Source: Archilochus colubris
Taxonomy: Eukaryota > Chordata > Aves > Apodiformes > Trochilidae
Assembly (NCBI GenBank): GCA_023079485.1
Contig: CM041101.1
Location: 10,476,501 to 10,540,500, forward strand
DNA: 64,000 nt
Direction: 5' to 3'
Positions 37,501 to 45,900 of this stretch are shown here, in pieces; position 1 is the first letter of the stretch; every line of letters begins with the position of its first letter. Below the pieces are notes generated by a model. The model was given only the letters and a program-made list of their open reading frames with translations, was not told the origin of the DNA and ran no database searches. The translations under genes and the position numbers were made by a program.

Positions 37501-38460
37501 AAAGATGGTTTCCCTAACTCATAGTGAGGAGGTGGCAACATAAAAGACTTCAGCTGACCATCCCAGGGCACAAACCCAGCCAAGGTCCTTATCTGCCAAG
37601 AATTAATTGATACACACACTTTATTTGCTCAGTTAAGCTGACATTTGGCAAGTGCAACAGTCAGAAGAGCCACACGAGTAAATAGGATCAGATCAAGGCA
37701 AAAGCTGTGATGCTTCAGCAACAAGCACTAAGGTGCAACAGCAACAAGCAGAGGGATGGATGTCTGCTGCTGCCTCGGCACAAGAGGGAAGTTGGCATTG
37801 GGTCCCTGAGGTCTCCTTCAGCTCTTCACTACCCCACATCCCCTCCCTCGTACTGGACATGATAGCTTTGGTCCAAAACCAGCCCAAACCTGTCGAAATT
37901 TGATTGTTTTTTAGGGTTTTGTTTTATTTTTTTTCGGCCGGGCACAACCGAGGGGCAGCACGACCCTTTTCCCATGAAGGACACGACCGGGAAGCATTCG
38001 AGACCCCCGAGCAGCCCCAGACCCCCTCTCACTACTCCGTTCTCAAGGCGACGTTGCCCCGAGGACCCAGCCAGGTCTGGAAGTGTCGCCGAAACTTTGT
38101 CCCAGGCTCGGGGTACAGAAAGGGTGGGGGCAAAGCGGGGCGAGGGTCCTGCCGGGTTCAGGTCTGCTCTCCCCGACCCCCTCACCCTAGAAGGGAAGGG
38201 TCCGCCCTCGGCTCTTCACGGCGGCTCCACGGTCACCCCCAACCCCGCGGGTCCCCATGAGGGGGTCACAGGCAGCCCCCCACCCTCCCCAAACCCCAGA
38301 CCCCCGGCGGGTACCTGTGGGCGCTGCCATCGTCGTACACGAAGGAGCGGTTGGTGTAGCCCTCGGTGCAGGCAGCCGCCCCGTCGGTCGCCCTGCCATC
38401 CGCCGGTCCCGCCGCCCTGTAGATCCCCTGCAGCCTCCGCTCCTCTCCGGAGAACGGCAT
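1549..38460 (-). CDS. KCNT1: KCNT1 (sodium-activated potassium channel Slack), 5' portion, partial
   Basis: Gene-level entry for the N-terminal exons of the Slack channel, a large Na+-gated K+ channel subunit of the plasma membrane with six transmembrane segments and cytoplasmic RCK domains, mainly neuronal. Coding exons seen: 38315-38460, 26207-26386, 7987-8135 and 1549-1590. The first two join to give the long Slack-A-type N-terminus. The last two join to give the Slack-B-type N-terminus beginning MARAK. Each junction has GT/AG sites and each exon ends in phase 2. The next residues expected from the family (VQVEFYVNENTF, the start of the common exon) were not found in the window, so the common exons, pore and RCK domains lie left of position 1. 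Identification rests on recognised residues such as [28 protein letters not shown] and EDFS.DSS.SQ. The paralogue KCNT2 is excluded because it lacks the MARAK form. Confidence is high for identity, moderate for completeness of the 5' exon set. Confidence 0.92.
4639..4825 (+). mobile_element. CR1 LINE 3'-end fragment
   Basis: Degenerate CR1 tail: GAGATGCTCAAAACTCAGCTGG, then CTTTGAGAAGGGGTTGGACCAGAG, then CCATTCCAACCTCAACTCTTCTG (each block quoted without intervening bases). These match the usual avian CR1 order of 'lead into the tail', 'ggttggactagatgacc' and 'ttccaacctcaaccattctgtg'. The 5' boundary is uncertain. Confidence 0.78.
7199..7219 (-). repeat. Homopurine G-tract (C-run on plus strand)
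   Basis: Runs of C interrupted by single A on the plus strand give consecutive G tracts on the minus strand, the sense strand of KCNT1. The composition could allow a G-quadruplex, but this is not tested. Confidence 0.6.
7987..8135 (-). CDS. KCNT1: KCNT1 alternative first exon (Slack-B type, MARAK)
   Basis: The ATG at 8135-8133 opens a protein start [15 protein letters not shown], continuing through GVSPLLPAR and ending MGSDVGQ plus AG, then donor GTATTG. This matches the original Slack-B N-terminus (MARAKLPRSPSE, LSPLLPAR, SVGSDVGQR as I recall it). It is 49 codons plus two bases. The frame stays open upstream, to an in-frame ATG at 8201. MARAK is chosen as the start because it is the family start and its context is AGG-ATG-G. 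Unlike exons 1 and 2 it does not sit in an obvious CpG island, which fits a tissue-restricted internal promoter. In mammals Slack-A and Slack-B transcripts arise from separate promoters and change channel kinetics; here only the exon is seen, its use is inferred. Confidence 0.92.
8930..9013 (+). repeat. Minisatellite, 21-bp unit, left arm
   Basis: Four head-to-tail units close to CCCATGGCATCACCACCCCAT; the last is diverged. The array resumes after the CR1 insertion at about 9515. Confidence 0.9.
9012..9514 (+). mobile_element. CR1 LINE, 5'-truncated, 3' end intact
   Basis: About 500 bp of CR1 3' sequence in plus orientation. Landmarks in order: GTCCAGTTCTGGGCCCCTCA, GAGGAGAGGCTGAGGGAGCT, a block reading like the CR1 3' coding end ([20 protein letters not shown]), GGGTTGGACTTGATGATCTC, and the terminal tandem ATTCTATGATTCTATG. 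The element is opposite in orientation to KCNT1. It is the best preserved mobile element in the window. It encodes no intact protein. Confidence 0.95.
9515..9735 (+). repeat. Minisatellite, right arm, progressively diverged
   Basis: Begins with units like CACCACCCCATGGCATCACC and decays into looser copies containing CATGTCAA.GCCACCCC and CCCCATGGCATGTCACC. It is the continuation of the array at 8930-9013, interrupted by the CR1. Confidence 0.8.
9798..9895 (+). repeat. Three imperfect copies of an AAAATAACNATNATGTA motif
   Basis: Copies near 9798 (AAAGTAACCATTATGTG), 9821 (AAAATAACTATTATGTA) and 9872 (AAAATAACCATGATGTA). Spacing is irregular, so this is a dispersed short duplication rather than a clean tandem. 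Confidence 0.65.
9904..9950. repeat. Palindromic cluster of GATAA/TTATC motifs
   Basis: Within 47 bp there are two TGATAACTGG copies and three TTATCA copies. CAGTTATCA (9931-9939) and TGATAACTG (9941-9949) form a perfect 9-bp inverted repeat around a single C. Five GATA-factor core motifs are present. It may be a regulatory site or only a small duplication product. Confidence 0.75.
11589..11653 (+). repeat. ATCC tetranucleotide microsatellite
   Basis: About 16 near-perfect CCAT/ATCC units. The minus-strand frame reads repeated MDGW and is not a gene. Confidence 0.95.
12364..12541 (+). mobile_element. CR1 LINE 3'-end fragment
   Basis: CR1 tail in plus orientation: GCTGTGGCTGCCCAATCCCT, GTTCAAGTCCAGGTTGGATG, GGAGCAACCTGCTCTAGGAG, then GATCTTTAAGGTCCTTCCAA. 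It ends directly against the A-rich run at 12541. Confidence 0.93.
12541..12652 (+). repeat. A-rich low-complexity tract
   Basis: Poly(A) interrupted by single C and G, first as AAACA-type units, then AAAAG-type units. Directly abuts a CR1 3' end. CR1 elements do not normally end in poly(A), so the juxtaposition is notable but unexplained. Confidence 0.9.
17703..17870 (-). mobile_element. CR1 LINE 3'-end fragment, reverse orientation
   Basis: On the plus strand it begins TCATGGAATTGTTTGGGTTGG, then AAAAGACCATCAAGACTATC, then CACATCTACAGGGCTTTAAA and CCCTCCACTCAATCTCCACT. This is the reverse complement of the usual CR1 tail. Confidence 0.88.
25900..26720. promoter_or_regulatory. CpG island around KCNT1 exon 2
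   Basis: Dense CpG and GC content, sharply different from the flanking intron. It spans exon 2 and several hundred bases on both sides. CpG islands of this kind usually mark promoters, so an additional start site near exon 2 is possible. No TATA box recognised. Confidence 0.7.
26207..26386 (-). CDS. KCNT1: KCNT1 exon 2, Slick-like N-terminal exon
   Basis: Acceptor CCCGCAG is followed by 180 nt (60 codons, phase 2 to phase 2) and donor GTTCGG. It encodes a Gly/Ser-rich stretch ([15 protein letters not shown]), then [16 protein letters not shown], then [17 protein letters not shown] and NFQSDDR. The last two blocks are near identical to long-form KCNT1 and to the N-terminus of KCNT2 (Slick). 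The terminal AG completes Arg with the first G of the common exon, giving DDR-VQVEFY. An internal Met at 26301-26299 sits where the KCNT2 protein starts. The exon lies inside its own CpG island. The Gly-rich insertion appears longer than in mammals. Confidence 0.93.
29597..30122 (+). repeat. A/C-only low-complexity tract, about 525 bp
   Basis: The plus strand is almost entirely A and C (blocks such as CAAAAAAACC, ACAACAAAAA), with rare G and very few T. It ends in CCAACCAACC units. No fixed period. Minus-strand frames translate to Phe/Gly/Val/Cys-rich strings and plus frames to Lys/Asn/Pro/Thr strings; neither is a protein gene. Confidence 0.92.
31010..31405 (+). repeat. ATCC-family array with 12- and 16-bp higher-order units
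   Basis: About 400 bp built from CCAT/CCAC/TCAT tetramers. Regular 12-bp (CATCCATCCACT) and 16-bp repeats are superimposed on the basic tetramer, so the array expanded by duplication of larger blocks. Frames in all phases are open because the unit lacks stops; no gene. Confidence 0.93.
33290..33480 (+). mobile_element. Old CR1/L3-like LINE fragment, tentative
   Basis: Strongly diverged. Segments GAGCTGCAGGAGGATTTTGCA, GCATCAATAAATGCCAACTA, and GTGGAATCACTGTCCTACAT followed by ATGAAAAAGTCTGCAAATTA follow the order of an older reptile-type CR1 3' region. Boundaries are uncertain and it could extend towards 33700. Confidence 0.4.
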
Positions 38461-38940
38461 CACCGGAGCGGTGCCGGGGCCCGGAGGGGCGAGGCGGAGC
38501 CGAGCATGGGCGCCCCGCGCTGCCGCAGCCGCGGGCACGGGCACAGCCACCGCCGCCGTCCCGCTGCCGGCGGCCCATCACGGCACGGCCCGGGGGCTCC
38601 GCATCCCGGGGGCGACGCGGCGGCGGCGGGAGAGCAACAGGTGCCGGGAAGTTGCGGGAGGAGGAGGCGGAGGAAGAGGAGGGGGTGGGGGGGGTCCCGC
38701 TCTACGCGCACCAGAGGAGCGGCAGCGATCCCCGCACCCTCCCCACTCCCCCCCCCGACCCCTGAGCGGGACCCCCCGTGAGCACAGCGCCCCCTGCCGA
38801 CCACCCCCGCACCGGCACCGCGACCCCCGGGTACCGAACCCAACCCGGCCCCCACCGGGATCCCTGGGTACCGAACCCGACCCTGTTCGTACCGCCTGTC
38901 CCCCCCCCCCCGCGCCCGGACCGGGGTCTCGGTTTCCTTT
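37920..38940. promoter_or_regulatory. CpG island at KCNT1 exon 1
   Basis: GC- and CpG-rich block covering exon 1 (38315-38460) and sequence on both sides, the expected promoter of the long-form transcript. The 5' UTR should lie immediately above 38460. Open frames on both strands here are a by-product of GC richness. It ends at a T-run at 38938-38957. Confidence 0.75.
38315..38460 (-). CDS. KCNT1: KCNT1 exon 1, long (Slack-A-type) N-terminus
   Basis: Starts at the ATG 38460-38458 (G at -3) and encodes 48 codons plus two bases (AG) before the donor GTACCC. The protein begins MPFSGEERR and carries the segment [12 protein letters not shown], close to the GYTNRTFEFDDG segment I recall from the long human KCNT1 N-terminus. 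The part before that (about residues 4-34) is not alignable by eye with the mammalian sequence and is Ala/Gly-rich. The split codon AG|G gives Arg on joining to exon 2 at 26386. The exon lies in a CpG island. Conservation of the GYTNR block, the reading frame and the matching splice phase support it as a real first exon. Confidence 0.88.
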
Positions 38941-41900
38941 TTTTTTTTTTTTTTTTAAATATTATTATTACGATTTTTATTTTATTCTTGGTTTTACTGT
39001 TTTATTCTCTAATAAATGCGCTGAGCACCTGGGGGTTGCGCCCAAAGCCAAGAAGCAGGCCCAGTCCCAGCAGCGGGGGAGGTTCCCGCTGCAGTCGTGT
39101 CCCCTCCCTGGTGACAGAGGCGGGGACAGCCTGGAGGCAGCCGGGTGCCTCCAGCAAAGGGTTAATGGCACCGATCCAAGGTCTCCCCTTCAGCATCACC
39201 AGGAGGTGCCACCTGTCACGACGTGGCCAAGCCTGAAGTGCCCCAAAGCTGAGCACCCCCCGGGGGTGTCCAGTGCAAACCCCTCCCCGCAGACTCCCGC
39301 TGGCCACCGGGAGGACTGAAGTGGCCCCACGGCGCGGCTTCCAGCTCCGGAGAAACGTGGCCGTTCAGACACGCTGGGGTTTACACTTCTCCCTAGGACC
39401 AGAGCTCTGCTTCCCCTGCAGCAGCTCTTCCCTTCTCCCTCTCCATCTGGCCTCTCCTACAGCAGGAACCATTTGAGAAAAAAAACCAATTTATTGCTCC
39501 CTGGGTGATGCTGCCCGACCCATCATGTTTTTAAGTCGTTATTCTTCATTCACTAATTGCCACGGATTACGGGGTGCAAAATGCTAACGTGCAGCTCTGC
39601 CAGGAGAGGGGTGGGTGGGTGGCACAGCAGCACATTGACATGCCAGGTGATAACACAGGCGTGGAGGAGGAATTATTTTAAACTGTTACGGTGGGGGTGG
39701 GGAGAAAAGATAAATGAAAAAGGGAAGAGAAAGAGCCAGAAGAAGAGAACAATCCCATCCAAAGGCTGCAGCTCCTGTAGCCCAGTCCTACCCCATGGAG
39801 TCGCTGGTCCCGCCGTGGAGCAGGGGTTCCAGCTGCTGGGCACAGGGACAAACTGTCCTGGTGATGGCATTTGGGGGGATCCTACCTGAGAAAGGCAAGC
39901 CCTTGCCTGGCCACCCCCAGGTCCACGTGGCAGGATCCATTCAGCCCTGTAGGATGTGGAAAGGATGGGCTGGGGCTTTCTGTGAGCCCCAGGATCTGCC
40001 CTCAGCTCCTGTTGCACCCCACAACTATGGGCAAGACTTCATTTTGGGGTACATCACCCCCCACCCCCATCAAACCCAGGGTGAGGAGCTCCCCAGGAGA
40101 AATTTCCCAACCTGGCATCAGCACAGCTGTGGGGTCAGCACAGCAATGCCTGAGCTGCTCCCAGCCACAGGGATTGTCATGGACCTGAATGTGATTAACA
40201 GGGAATTCCATCCAAGACACAAATGCTTCAGATGATGGGGGTGGCAAAGGAATTTCAAATGAACCCTGGAAGTGCCAAGGCATGAGCACAGCCTGCCTTG
40301 GGGATGGCAGGACAGCCTCACAGCCCACCGAGAAAATTCATAACAAGGGAAAAAAATCTGGTCCAGTGCAGAACAGGCAACTTGTCATTCAAGTTGAGCC
40401 CTTGGTGGGGAGATCACCACTTAAGAACCAGTTCAGCCCAAGGGCTGGAACCTGTGGCCTTGCAGATCAACATTTTTCCCAATCTCCTGCTCTCTCCACC
40501 CAGCTGGGTGTTCATGAGGCTGAGTGAGGCACCTGCAGCACACACAGAGGGTTTCAGCTGTCTCAGTCGAGGAATATCATGGTTGGTAGTTGTCAAAGCT
40601 GTCATTAAACTCAAGAAGTAACAATCAAACATCCCCATACACAAAGATAGAGCTCTGTGACTCCCAGACTGATGTATGTATGCAAAGAAAAAAAAATGAT
40701 TGGTAGGAACTTGGCTATAAAATCATATTTCTAAGCCAGTCAGCTGAGCCACTAACAGGAAGAAAAGCCATCCTGCCCTGTGTGCCAGGAGCAGCTCATC
40801 TATTTGTCTCCTGGGTCAGAGCTCTGGTTAGTTGGCTTGTTTTTCAGTTTTCTACTGATGTTTAACCCCAAAAAGGATGTTAAATACCAAAACCCAAACA
40901 AAACACACGGGACAAGGTAGCTCCTCCTCTTCCACCAGCACCTCCTGGAGAACTTAAGGTGAAGCTTTGCCTGCAAGAGCTGAATCATCTCTGTAAGCGG
41001 AAACATCTCTATTAGGTGACTAAGACCTAAAACAATTGTCTCCTTTATTTATTCCAACAGCTGCTGCTGCTGTGAGCCAGACAAGTCCCTTCCCAGCCCC
41101 CCATACTGTTGGGTCTGGGTGCACTGGTGAGACTGCAGAAAGTGGGTTGTAAACAGAGGGGACCCTTGGGGCAGGGCCTGGGACATAGGAAAGGTGCTGG
41201 GTGCCCCCTGGAGCATCCCAAATGGGGACCAGAGGTGCTGCCTTGGGACACGGGCCACGTCTCACCCTTAAAATAAGACAAGTGGGAGTACAAAGGCATG
41301 GGGAATACCTTATGGAAAGAAGCTGTTGTGCCAGGAAAAGCACCTGCCTACAGGTGGCAAACAGCAGCTGGCACATCTCTGGAGCTGGGTGAAGATCTGA
41401 ACAAACCCAGCTCTTAGGAAGAACCTGGGAGAAGACCACAGTGGGGATGGAGAAGGGTGTCCAGCCTGCAGGGAGTGACTGCATGGACACCCAGGGCAGG
41501 CAGAGCTTGGGCTGTTCCATTTGAGCAAATTTATTCTGGAAAACCCCATTTTTCCCTGGTTTCCCCCCCTAAACCCCATCTGCCAGCTCTCGCCTGCACC
41601 CCCACTGCGTCATCCAAAGCTTTTGCATTTTCATGAAGCAGAATTGAGCAGAACTGAAACCAGCCAGGCTCTGCTCCCCCTTCCAAATGTTCCCAGCATT
41701 GGGAGGGAAGCCACAAGACTTTAAAAGCCATTTTAAGTAGCTGGGGTTTGGCTGCCCAGCACACTGCACCAGGCTGCTCATCCTGCCCAACCCCATCTCC
41801 CCTCAGCCCACAGGGAACTCCTGTTCTACCTTTGGGTACCACAGGAGCTCAGAGTTCAAATCAGCCCCAAACACTCCACATGAGAGGTCAAGCTGTCTAC

Positions 41901-44214
41901 AGTATTATTGCTACGTCCCTGCTCCTGTTATGAGGTTTGCTTGGACTTAAAACTTAAGAAAAATATCTGACATAAAGCAAATCATAGTCCTGGGGCTCAG
42001 GAAAACCTGATTCCTTGGTTGTTTGCACCCATAAGATGTTTCAGGGTGTAGGTGAAGCTGTAGGAACAGTGTTCCTTTCCCCACACTGACCTGGCTTTAG
42101 CTGCTCCAGGGATCCCCAGTTTATCCTTCTGCAAACTCCTGGATCTCCCTGGAGGTTTTCCCTGAATCTGTTCGACTTCACCCAAAAGTGAGACAAGCTC
42201 ATACACACATTGTTGTGTGTTTCACCTCCCTGGGGGGTTGGGGCAGCTCCTTCACCCTTCAGCAGCCATTTCATGACTCTTTCCTCCTCAGCTTTCCTTG
42301 GCAGGACTCAGCCAGGCTCTTCAGATAACCCAAACCCCACATCCAAGAGCTGCCCTCCCCCTGGCTGTGCTGGGGGAATTGATGTCACCTGTGTGATAGC
42401 TGTGACTGTTTGAAGTTCCTGCTGCCACCACCAAGCAGTGCTACAGAAATTACTTCAGAAGGACTGGGAGCCCCACGCTGTGCCTAATTGCCAGAGGGAT
42501 GATACACATGTGGGGTTTATTATTATTCTTCCAAGGCACAATTGGGAAAGCCAATATTTTTCATGGAAGTGGTTTCAAATGCTAGTATTTATTTGCTTAT
42601 CAAATGGTTTAGCTGGAGATGGAGCATCTTCAAAGGAGGAATTTTTTCCCCCCCCGCCCCCAGACTGGGTATCCAGGGCTATAGTTCTGTATTATTGTAC
42701 ACAAAAAATATTTCCTTATTAGCTTTTTATTTCAGAGAACAGATTTAACTGACACTTCCCATGCTGACAGTTTGCCAAGCTTCAAAGCACAACTTGGACA
42801 AGGATTCTAATTGTGAAGCTGGTGCAGATGAAGCTGTGGCCCAGCTGGCTCACCAGCTCCCTGAAAGGGGTTTTTTTCCAAGTTTTGGAGAGCCTAAAGC
42901 TGAGGTCCACACTTGGGGACACACACACTGTGTGTGTGCTCAGGCTTTTCTTTCAGGGAGGGCACACCCACTTTGAAGCTGTGACCATGTTTTGAGGACC
43001 TGGTTTCTTCAGTAATCCCCTACAACAAAGCAGATTTCCCAACCCCTGGGGGAAAGATCTCCCCACACTGCCCCAGGATCAGAGGCAGTGAGAGGATTAA
43101 CCCTTGGTCCCTCCAAACCAGAATTCAGAACTCTTCCCTACCTCCCTGGGACATTTGGCTGACACAGGGTTCCCTGAGGATGCTCCAGGGAGGATGCTGA
43201 TGGTCAGAGCATGACACCTGGAGCCCCCCCAATGCACAGGACTGCCTTTCACCCATGGGTGCTGCAACAGAAATTGCACCCTTAGCTACCAAAAAACCTC
43301 TTCAAACTAAAACCCAATCCCAGTCCCCCTGCTCTGACACAAACTGGAGTTTCCATGCCTGGGCTGATGAAGGCTGCTCCCCCACCCCAATCTGCCCATC
43401 ACACAGCATCCTGGCTGCCACCCACCCCCTCCCCAGGGGCTGCTGGCCCCAAGGCTTCTGGACCTGCAGCCAAACCCAACTCTCCCCCCCACTGGCCCCT
43501 CCATCCTGTTTGTGGTGTCTTTGGCTCTTCCCCCTCCAGCACTTCCAGCCCCCTGCAGCTCCCCAGGCCCAGCACTGCCAACAGCAACACCCGGAGGCTC
43601 CTGCACAGCCCAGACCATGGCCAGAGGAAGCAGCAGCCTGGGGATCACCCCAGCTCCTCACCAGGACCTGCAACCACCACAAAAACCATCAATCCCAAGA
43701 GTTAATTCCAAACCACAGAATCACATTGTGCAGAAGGAAACCAAAGGACCACCCAAGGCAGCTTGTTGGGGTAGAACATACCTGCTCCAGTAACCAGGTG
43801 CTGGAGGGGTAAGGGGTGAGGAGAGACCCCAAAACACCCCCCCAATCATGGGGCTGAGCAATGCCAGCTCCCAATGAAAACACTCCTGTGACTAAACCAA
43901 CACCGAGATGGCAGAGCTGTGAAAAACAACCTGGCAGAGCCTGCAAAGCTTCCCCCTGGGTAAGGGGAAACCAACCCTTAAGTCTCTATCCCTTATTCTC
44001 TCTCCTTTCTTTATCAAGGAGGAGAGAGAGATTAATAGAGAACATCTGTTATTCGGCCAGTGTTAAACTGTGACACAGGAGCTTCATTTCCTTATTTCTT
44101 AGAGCCCCATGCCCAAGCATCAGAAATAAAGAAAAAGGCTCAAGTTTTGGTTGCTTTTGTTTTTGATGCAATTGCAACACGATCATCCCCTGGGATCATC
44201 TTTCCTCCCTGCAG

Positions 44215-44363
44215 ACAGGTGAGGTGGAAGCATCAGCTCTGGACACTGGGCAGTAACTCAATCCCCCAGACACAGATCCAGCCCCTGCCCCCTGAGCTTC
44301 TGCTGGAGAGAACCTGCTGGAGACACAGACCCTGCTGCAGGGAGAGCTCCCACCACCATGCAG
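44215..44363 (+). other. Tentative B3GALT9 5' UTR exon
   Basis: Bounded by an acceptor-like TTTCCTCCCTGCAG and a strong donor CAG|GTGAGT. The B3GALT9 coding exon has its own acceptor at 44831-44832, so at least one upstream noncoding exon is expected. This is the best-looking candidate nearby; no transcript evidence. Confidence 0.25.
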
Positions 44364-44437
44364 GTGAGTTGTTCCTACAGGAACAGTCCCCCCTTGGGCT
44401 TCTTACCTTGACAGATTCCCTACAGCACGGTCAGGCT

Positions 44438-44482
44438 GTGTCCTTTTGGTATTGGTGTCCTTTTGGTATTGGTGTCCTTTTG
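44438..44482 (+). repeat. 18-bp tandem repeat, about 2.5 copies
   Basis: GTGTCCTTTTGGTATTGGTG recurs with an 18-bp period. It lies between the tentative 5' exon and the coding exon of B3GALT9. Confidence 0.85.
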
Positions 44483-44835
44483 TGCATGAGGGCATCCACA
44501 GCTCCTCATCAGCATCTCAGCCCTTCAGAAGCAGCTTCCCAATGGTCAGACAGTATCAGTAGCGAGTTATTCCTCAGTGTTTCCATGCAGGGATGAATGT
44601 AAAGGAATATTCTCAACCACAGCTTGGGATTGGGGCCACGCTGTGCCACAGGAGGTTTGGGCTTCCTGGGTTTTCAGGGGGAAAAAGACTAATAATGCAC
44701 TAATAATGCAAAGAGAGTGATCTAAGTGTCATGATTTGACTTTGTATGAAGTTATTATCAAATGAAGGAAAGTCTCTCTGTTCTAGTAACAAGCCAATAG
44801 TGTCCACATCTTCTCTGCCTTCTCTCCCCCAGCTG

Positions 44836-45900
44836 ATGCTCTGCAGGCTCCGAACTCACCAATGGTGCTTCATCCTCTTTAATATTTTGCTTTTCCACGT
44901 GCTGCTTTTTGGAGCAGATTTACTGGAGCAGTATTTCCTGAGGTCCTTACCTCTTTCCTACACTGACGGGAAGGCTCTCGACATCAGGGAGAGAGCCAGG
45001 AAGCTGGACACGGAGCCTCTGAAGCTCAATCTCTCTCTCTCTGTCAGCAGCACAGCCTCATGCTCATATCAGGAGATATTTTTGCTTGTTCTTGTCTGGA
45101 GCAGCCCAGAGAACAGGGCAAGGCGTGAGGTGATCAGGCAGACGTGGGGCAATGTGACAGAAACCAGAGGTTACAGTGTCCTGACTCTGTTTGCTCTGGG
45201 AAAGCCACCTCCAGGGACCCCCCAGCTGGAGATCACTGCAGAGGCTCATAAGCACAGGGACATTATTGAAGGCAGCTTCATGGATTCTCCCCAGACACAG
45301 ACCCAGAAGATGTTGATGAGTGTGGAGTGGGCGGTGGCTTTCTGTCCCCAGGCAAGGTACATCCTTAAAACAGCTGAAGATGTGTTTGTGGGCATTCCCA
45401 GCCTGGTTGGGTACTTGCTGAGCTTAACACAGCTTGAAGACATCTACCTGGGCAGGGTCATCCACCAAGCCATGCCTGACAGAGACCCTGCCAGCCCTGG
45501 TTTTGTTCCCACCCATCACTACCCAGAGGAGTTTTACCCAGACTACTGCCAGGGCAGTGCTTTCATCATGTCCCAGGATGTGGCTCGCAAGGTGCTGGTG
45601 GCTGCCAAGGAGGTACCACCCTCAGTGCCCCCCGAGATCTTCATTGGCATCTGTGCCAAGAAAGCTGGCATCACCCCCACCCACAGCTCTCGTTTCTCTG
45701 GGGAAAAGCACATCAGCTACAACAGATGCTGCTATCAATTCATCTTCACCTCTTCCAACATGAAGCAGGAGGAGTTGTTTAGAGACTGGAAGGAAACAAG
45801 TGATGGGAATGATTGCTCATTACTGGAAACTTACTATGGTCTGGTGTCCTGCAAGGTTTTGACCTATATTGATAAGTTCAAACAGTTTAGCTTAGAATAA
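44836..45900 (+). CDS. B3GALT9: Beta-1,3-galactosyltransferase 9-like, GT31 family, single coding exon
   Basis: 354-residue type II Golgi membrane protein. Start chosen at MLCRLRTHQW because a splice acceptor (TCTCCCCCAG) lies just 3 bp upstream and the family begins this way; the frame is open further upstream to 44746 but that part is probably intron. A hydrophobic signal anchor spans about residues 10-29. GT31 blocks follow in order: REVIRQTWGNVT (97-108), LFALG (118-122), the DxD region LKTAEDVFVG (177-186), EDIYLGRV (201-208), YPDYCQGSAFIMS (234-246), and PPEIFIGIC (265-273) with a Cys-rich C-terminus. N-glycosylation sequons are at N65 and N106. GT31 enzymes transfer Gal or GlcNAc from UDP-sugar in beta-1,3 linkage. 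Here the metal-binding motif is AED rather than DDD, and the usual EDV.VG block reads PEIFIG, so activity is uncertain. It is convergent with PSMD5. Confidence 0.9.
   Translation: MLCRLRTHQWCFILFNILLFHVLLFGADLLEQYFLRSLPLSYTDGKALDIRERARKLDTEPLKLNLSLSVSSTASCSYQEIFLLVLVWSSPENRARREVIRQTWGNVTETRGYSVLTLFALGKPPPGTPQLEITAEAHKHRDIIEGSFMDSPQTQTQKMLMSVEWAVAFCPQARYILKTAEDVFVGIPSLVGYLLSLTQLEDIYLGRVIHQAMPDRDPASPGFVPTHHYPEEFYPDYCQGSAFIMSQDVARKVLVAAKEVPPSVPPEIFIGICAKKAGITPTHSSRFSGEKHISYNRCCYQFIFTSSNMKQEELFRDWKETSDGNDCSLLETYYGLVSCKVLTYIDKFKQFSLE

Larger units (their letters stand above)
26387..38314. other. KCNT1 intron 1 (between long-form exons 1 and 2)
   Basis: Twelve kb without a supported coding exon. 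It contains a C-run near 27291-27306, a 0.5-kb A/C-only tract (29597-30122), a 0.4-kb ATCC array (31010-31405) and an old CR1-like segment (about 33290-33480). The open frames across the A/C tract and ATCC array (up to 241 codons) are low-complexity artefacts. Confidence 0.6.
38461..44835. other. Intergenic region between KCNT1 exon 1 and B3GALT9
   Basis: After the CpG island no coding exon is recognised. The frames at 39714-40235, 41020-41520 and 43255-43812 have no identifiable domain and biased composition. The right end should hold the B3GALT9 promoter and 5' UTR exon(s); one tentative exon is listed at 44215-44363. Confidence 0.55.

Noticed and set aside
38471..39319. 282-codon plus-strand frame beside KCNT1 exon 1
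   Set aside because: Arg/Pro/Gly-rich CpG-island frame with no recognised domain; interrupted by a T-run encoding poly-Phe.
42915..42940. ACACACACTGTGTGTGTG palindrome
   Set aside because: Simple CA/TG dinucleotide junction; no evidence of function.
43255..43812. 185-codon plus-strand frame upstream of B3GALT9
   Set aside because: Pro/Ser/Gln-rich with no motif; not continuous with the B3GALT9 coding frame.
44746..44835. Upstream extension of the B3GALT9 frame by 30 residues
   Set aside because: A polypyrimidine tract and AG acceptor immediately precede the MLCRLRTHQW start, so this part is most likely intron; the extension is also not hydrophobic or family-like.
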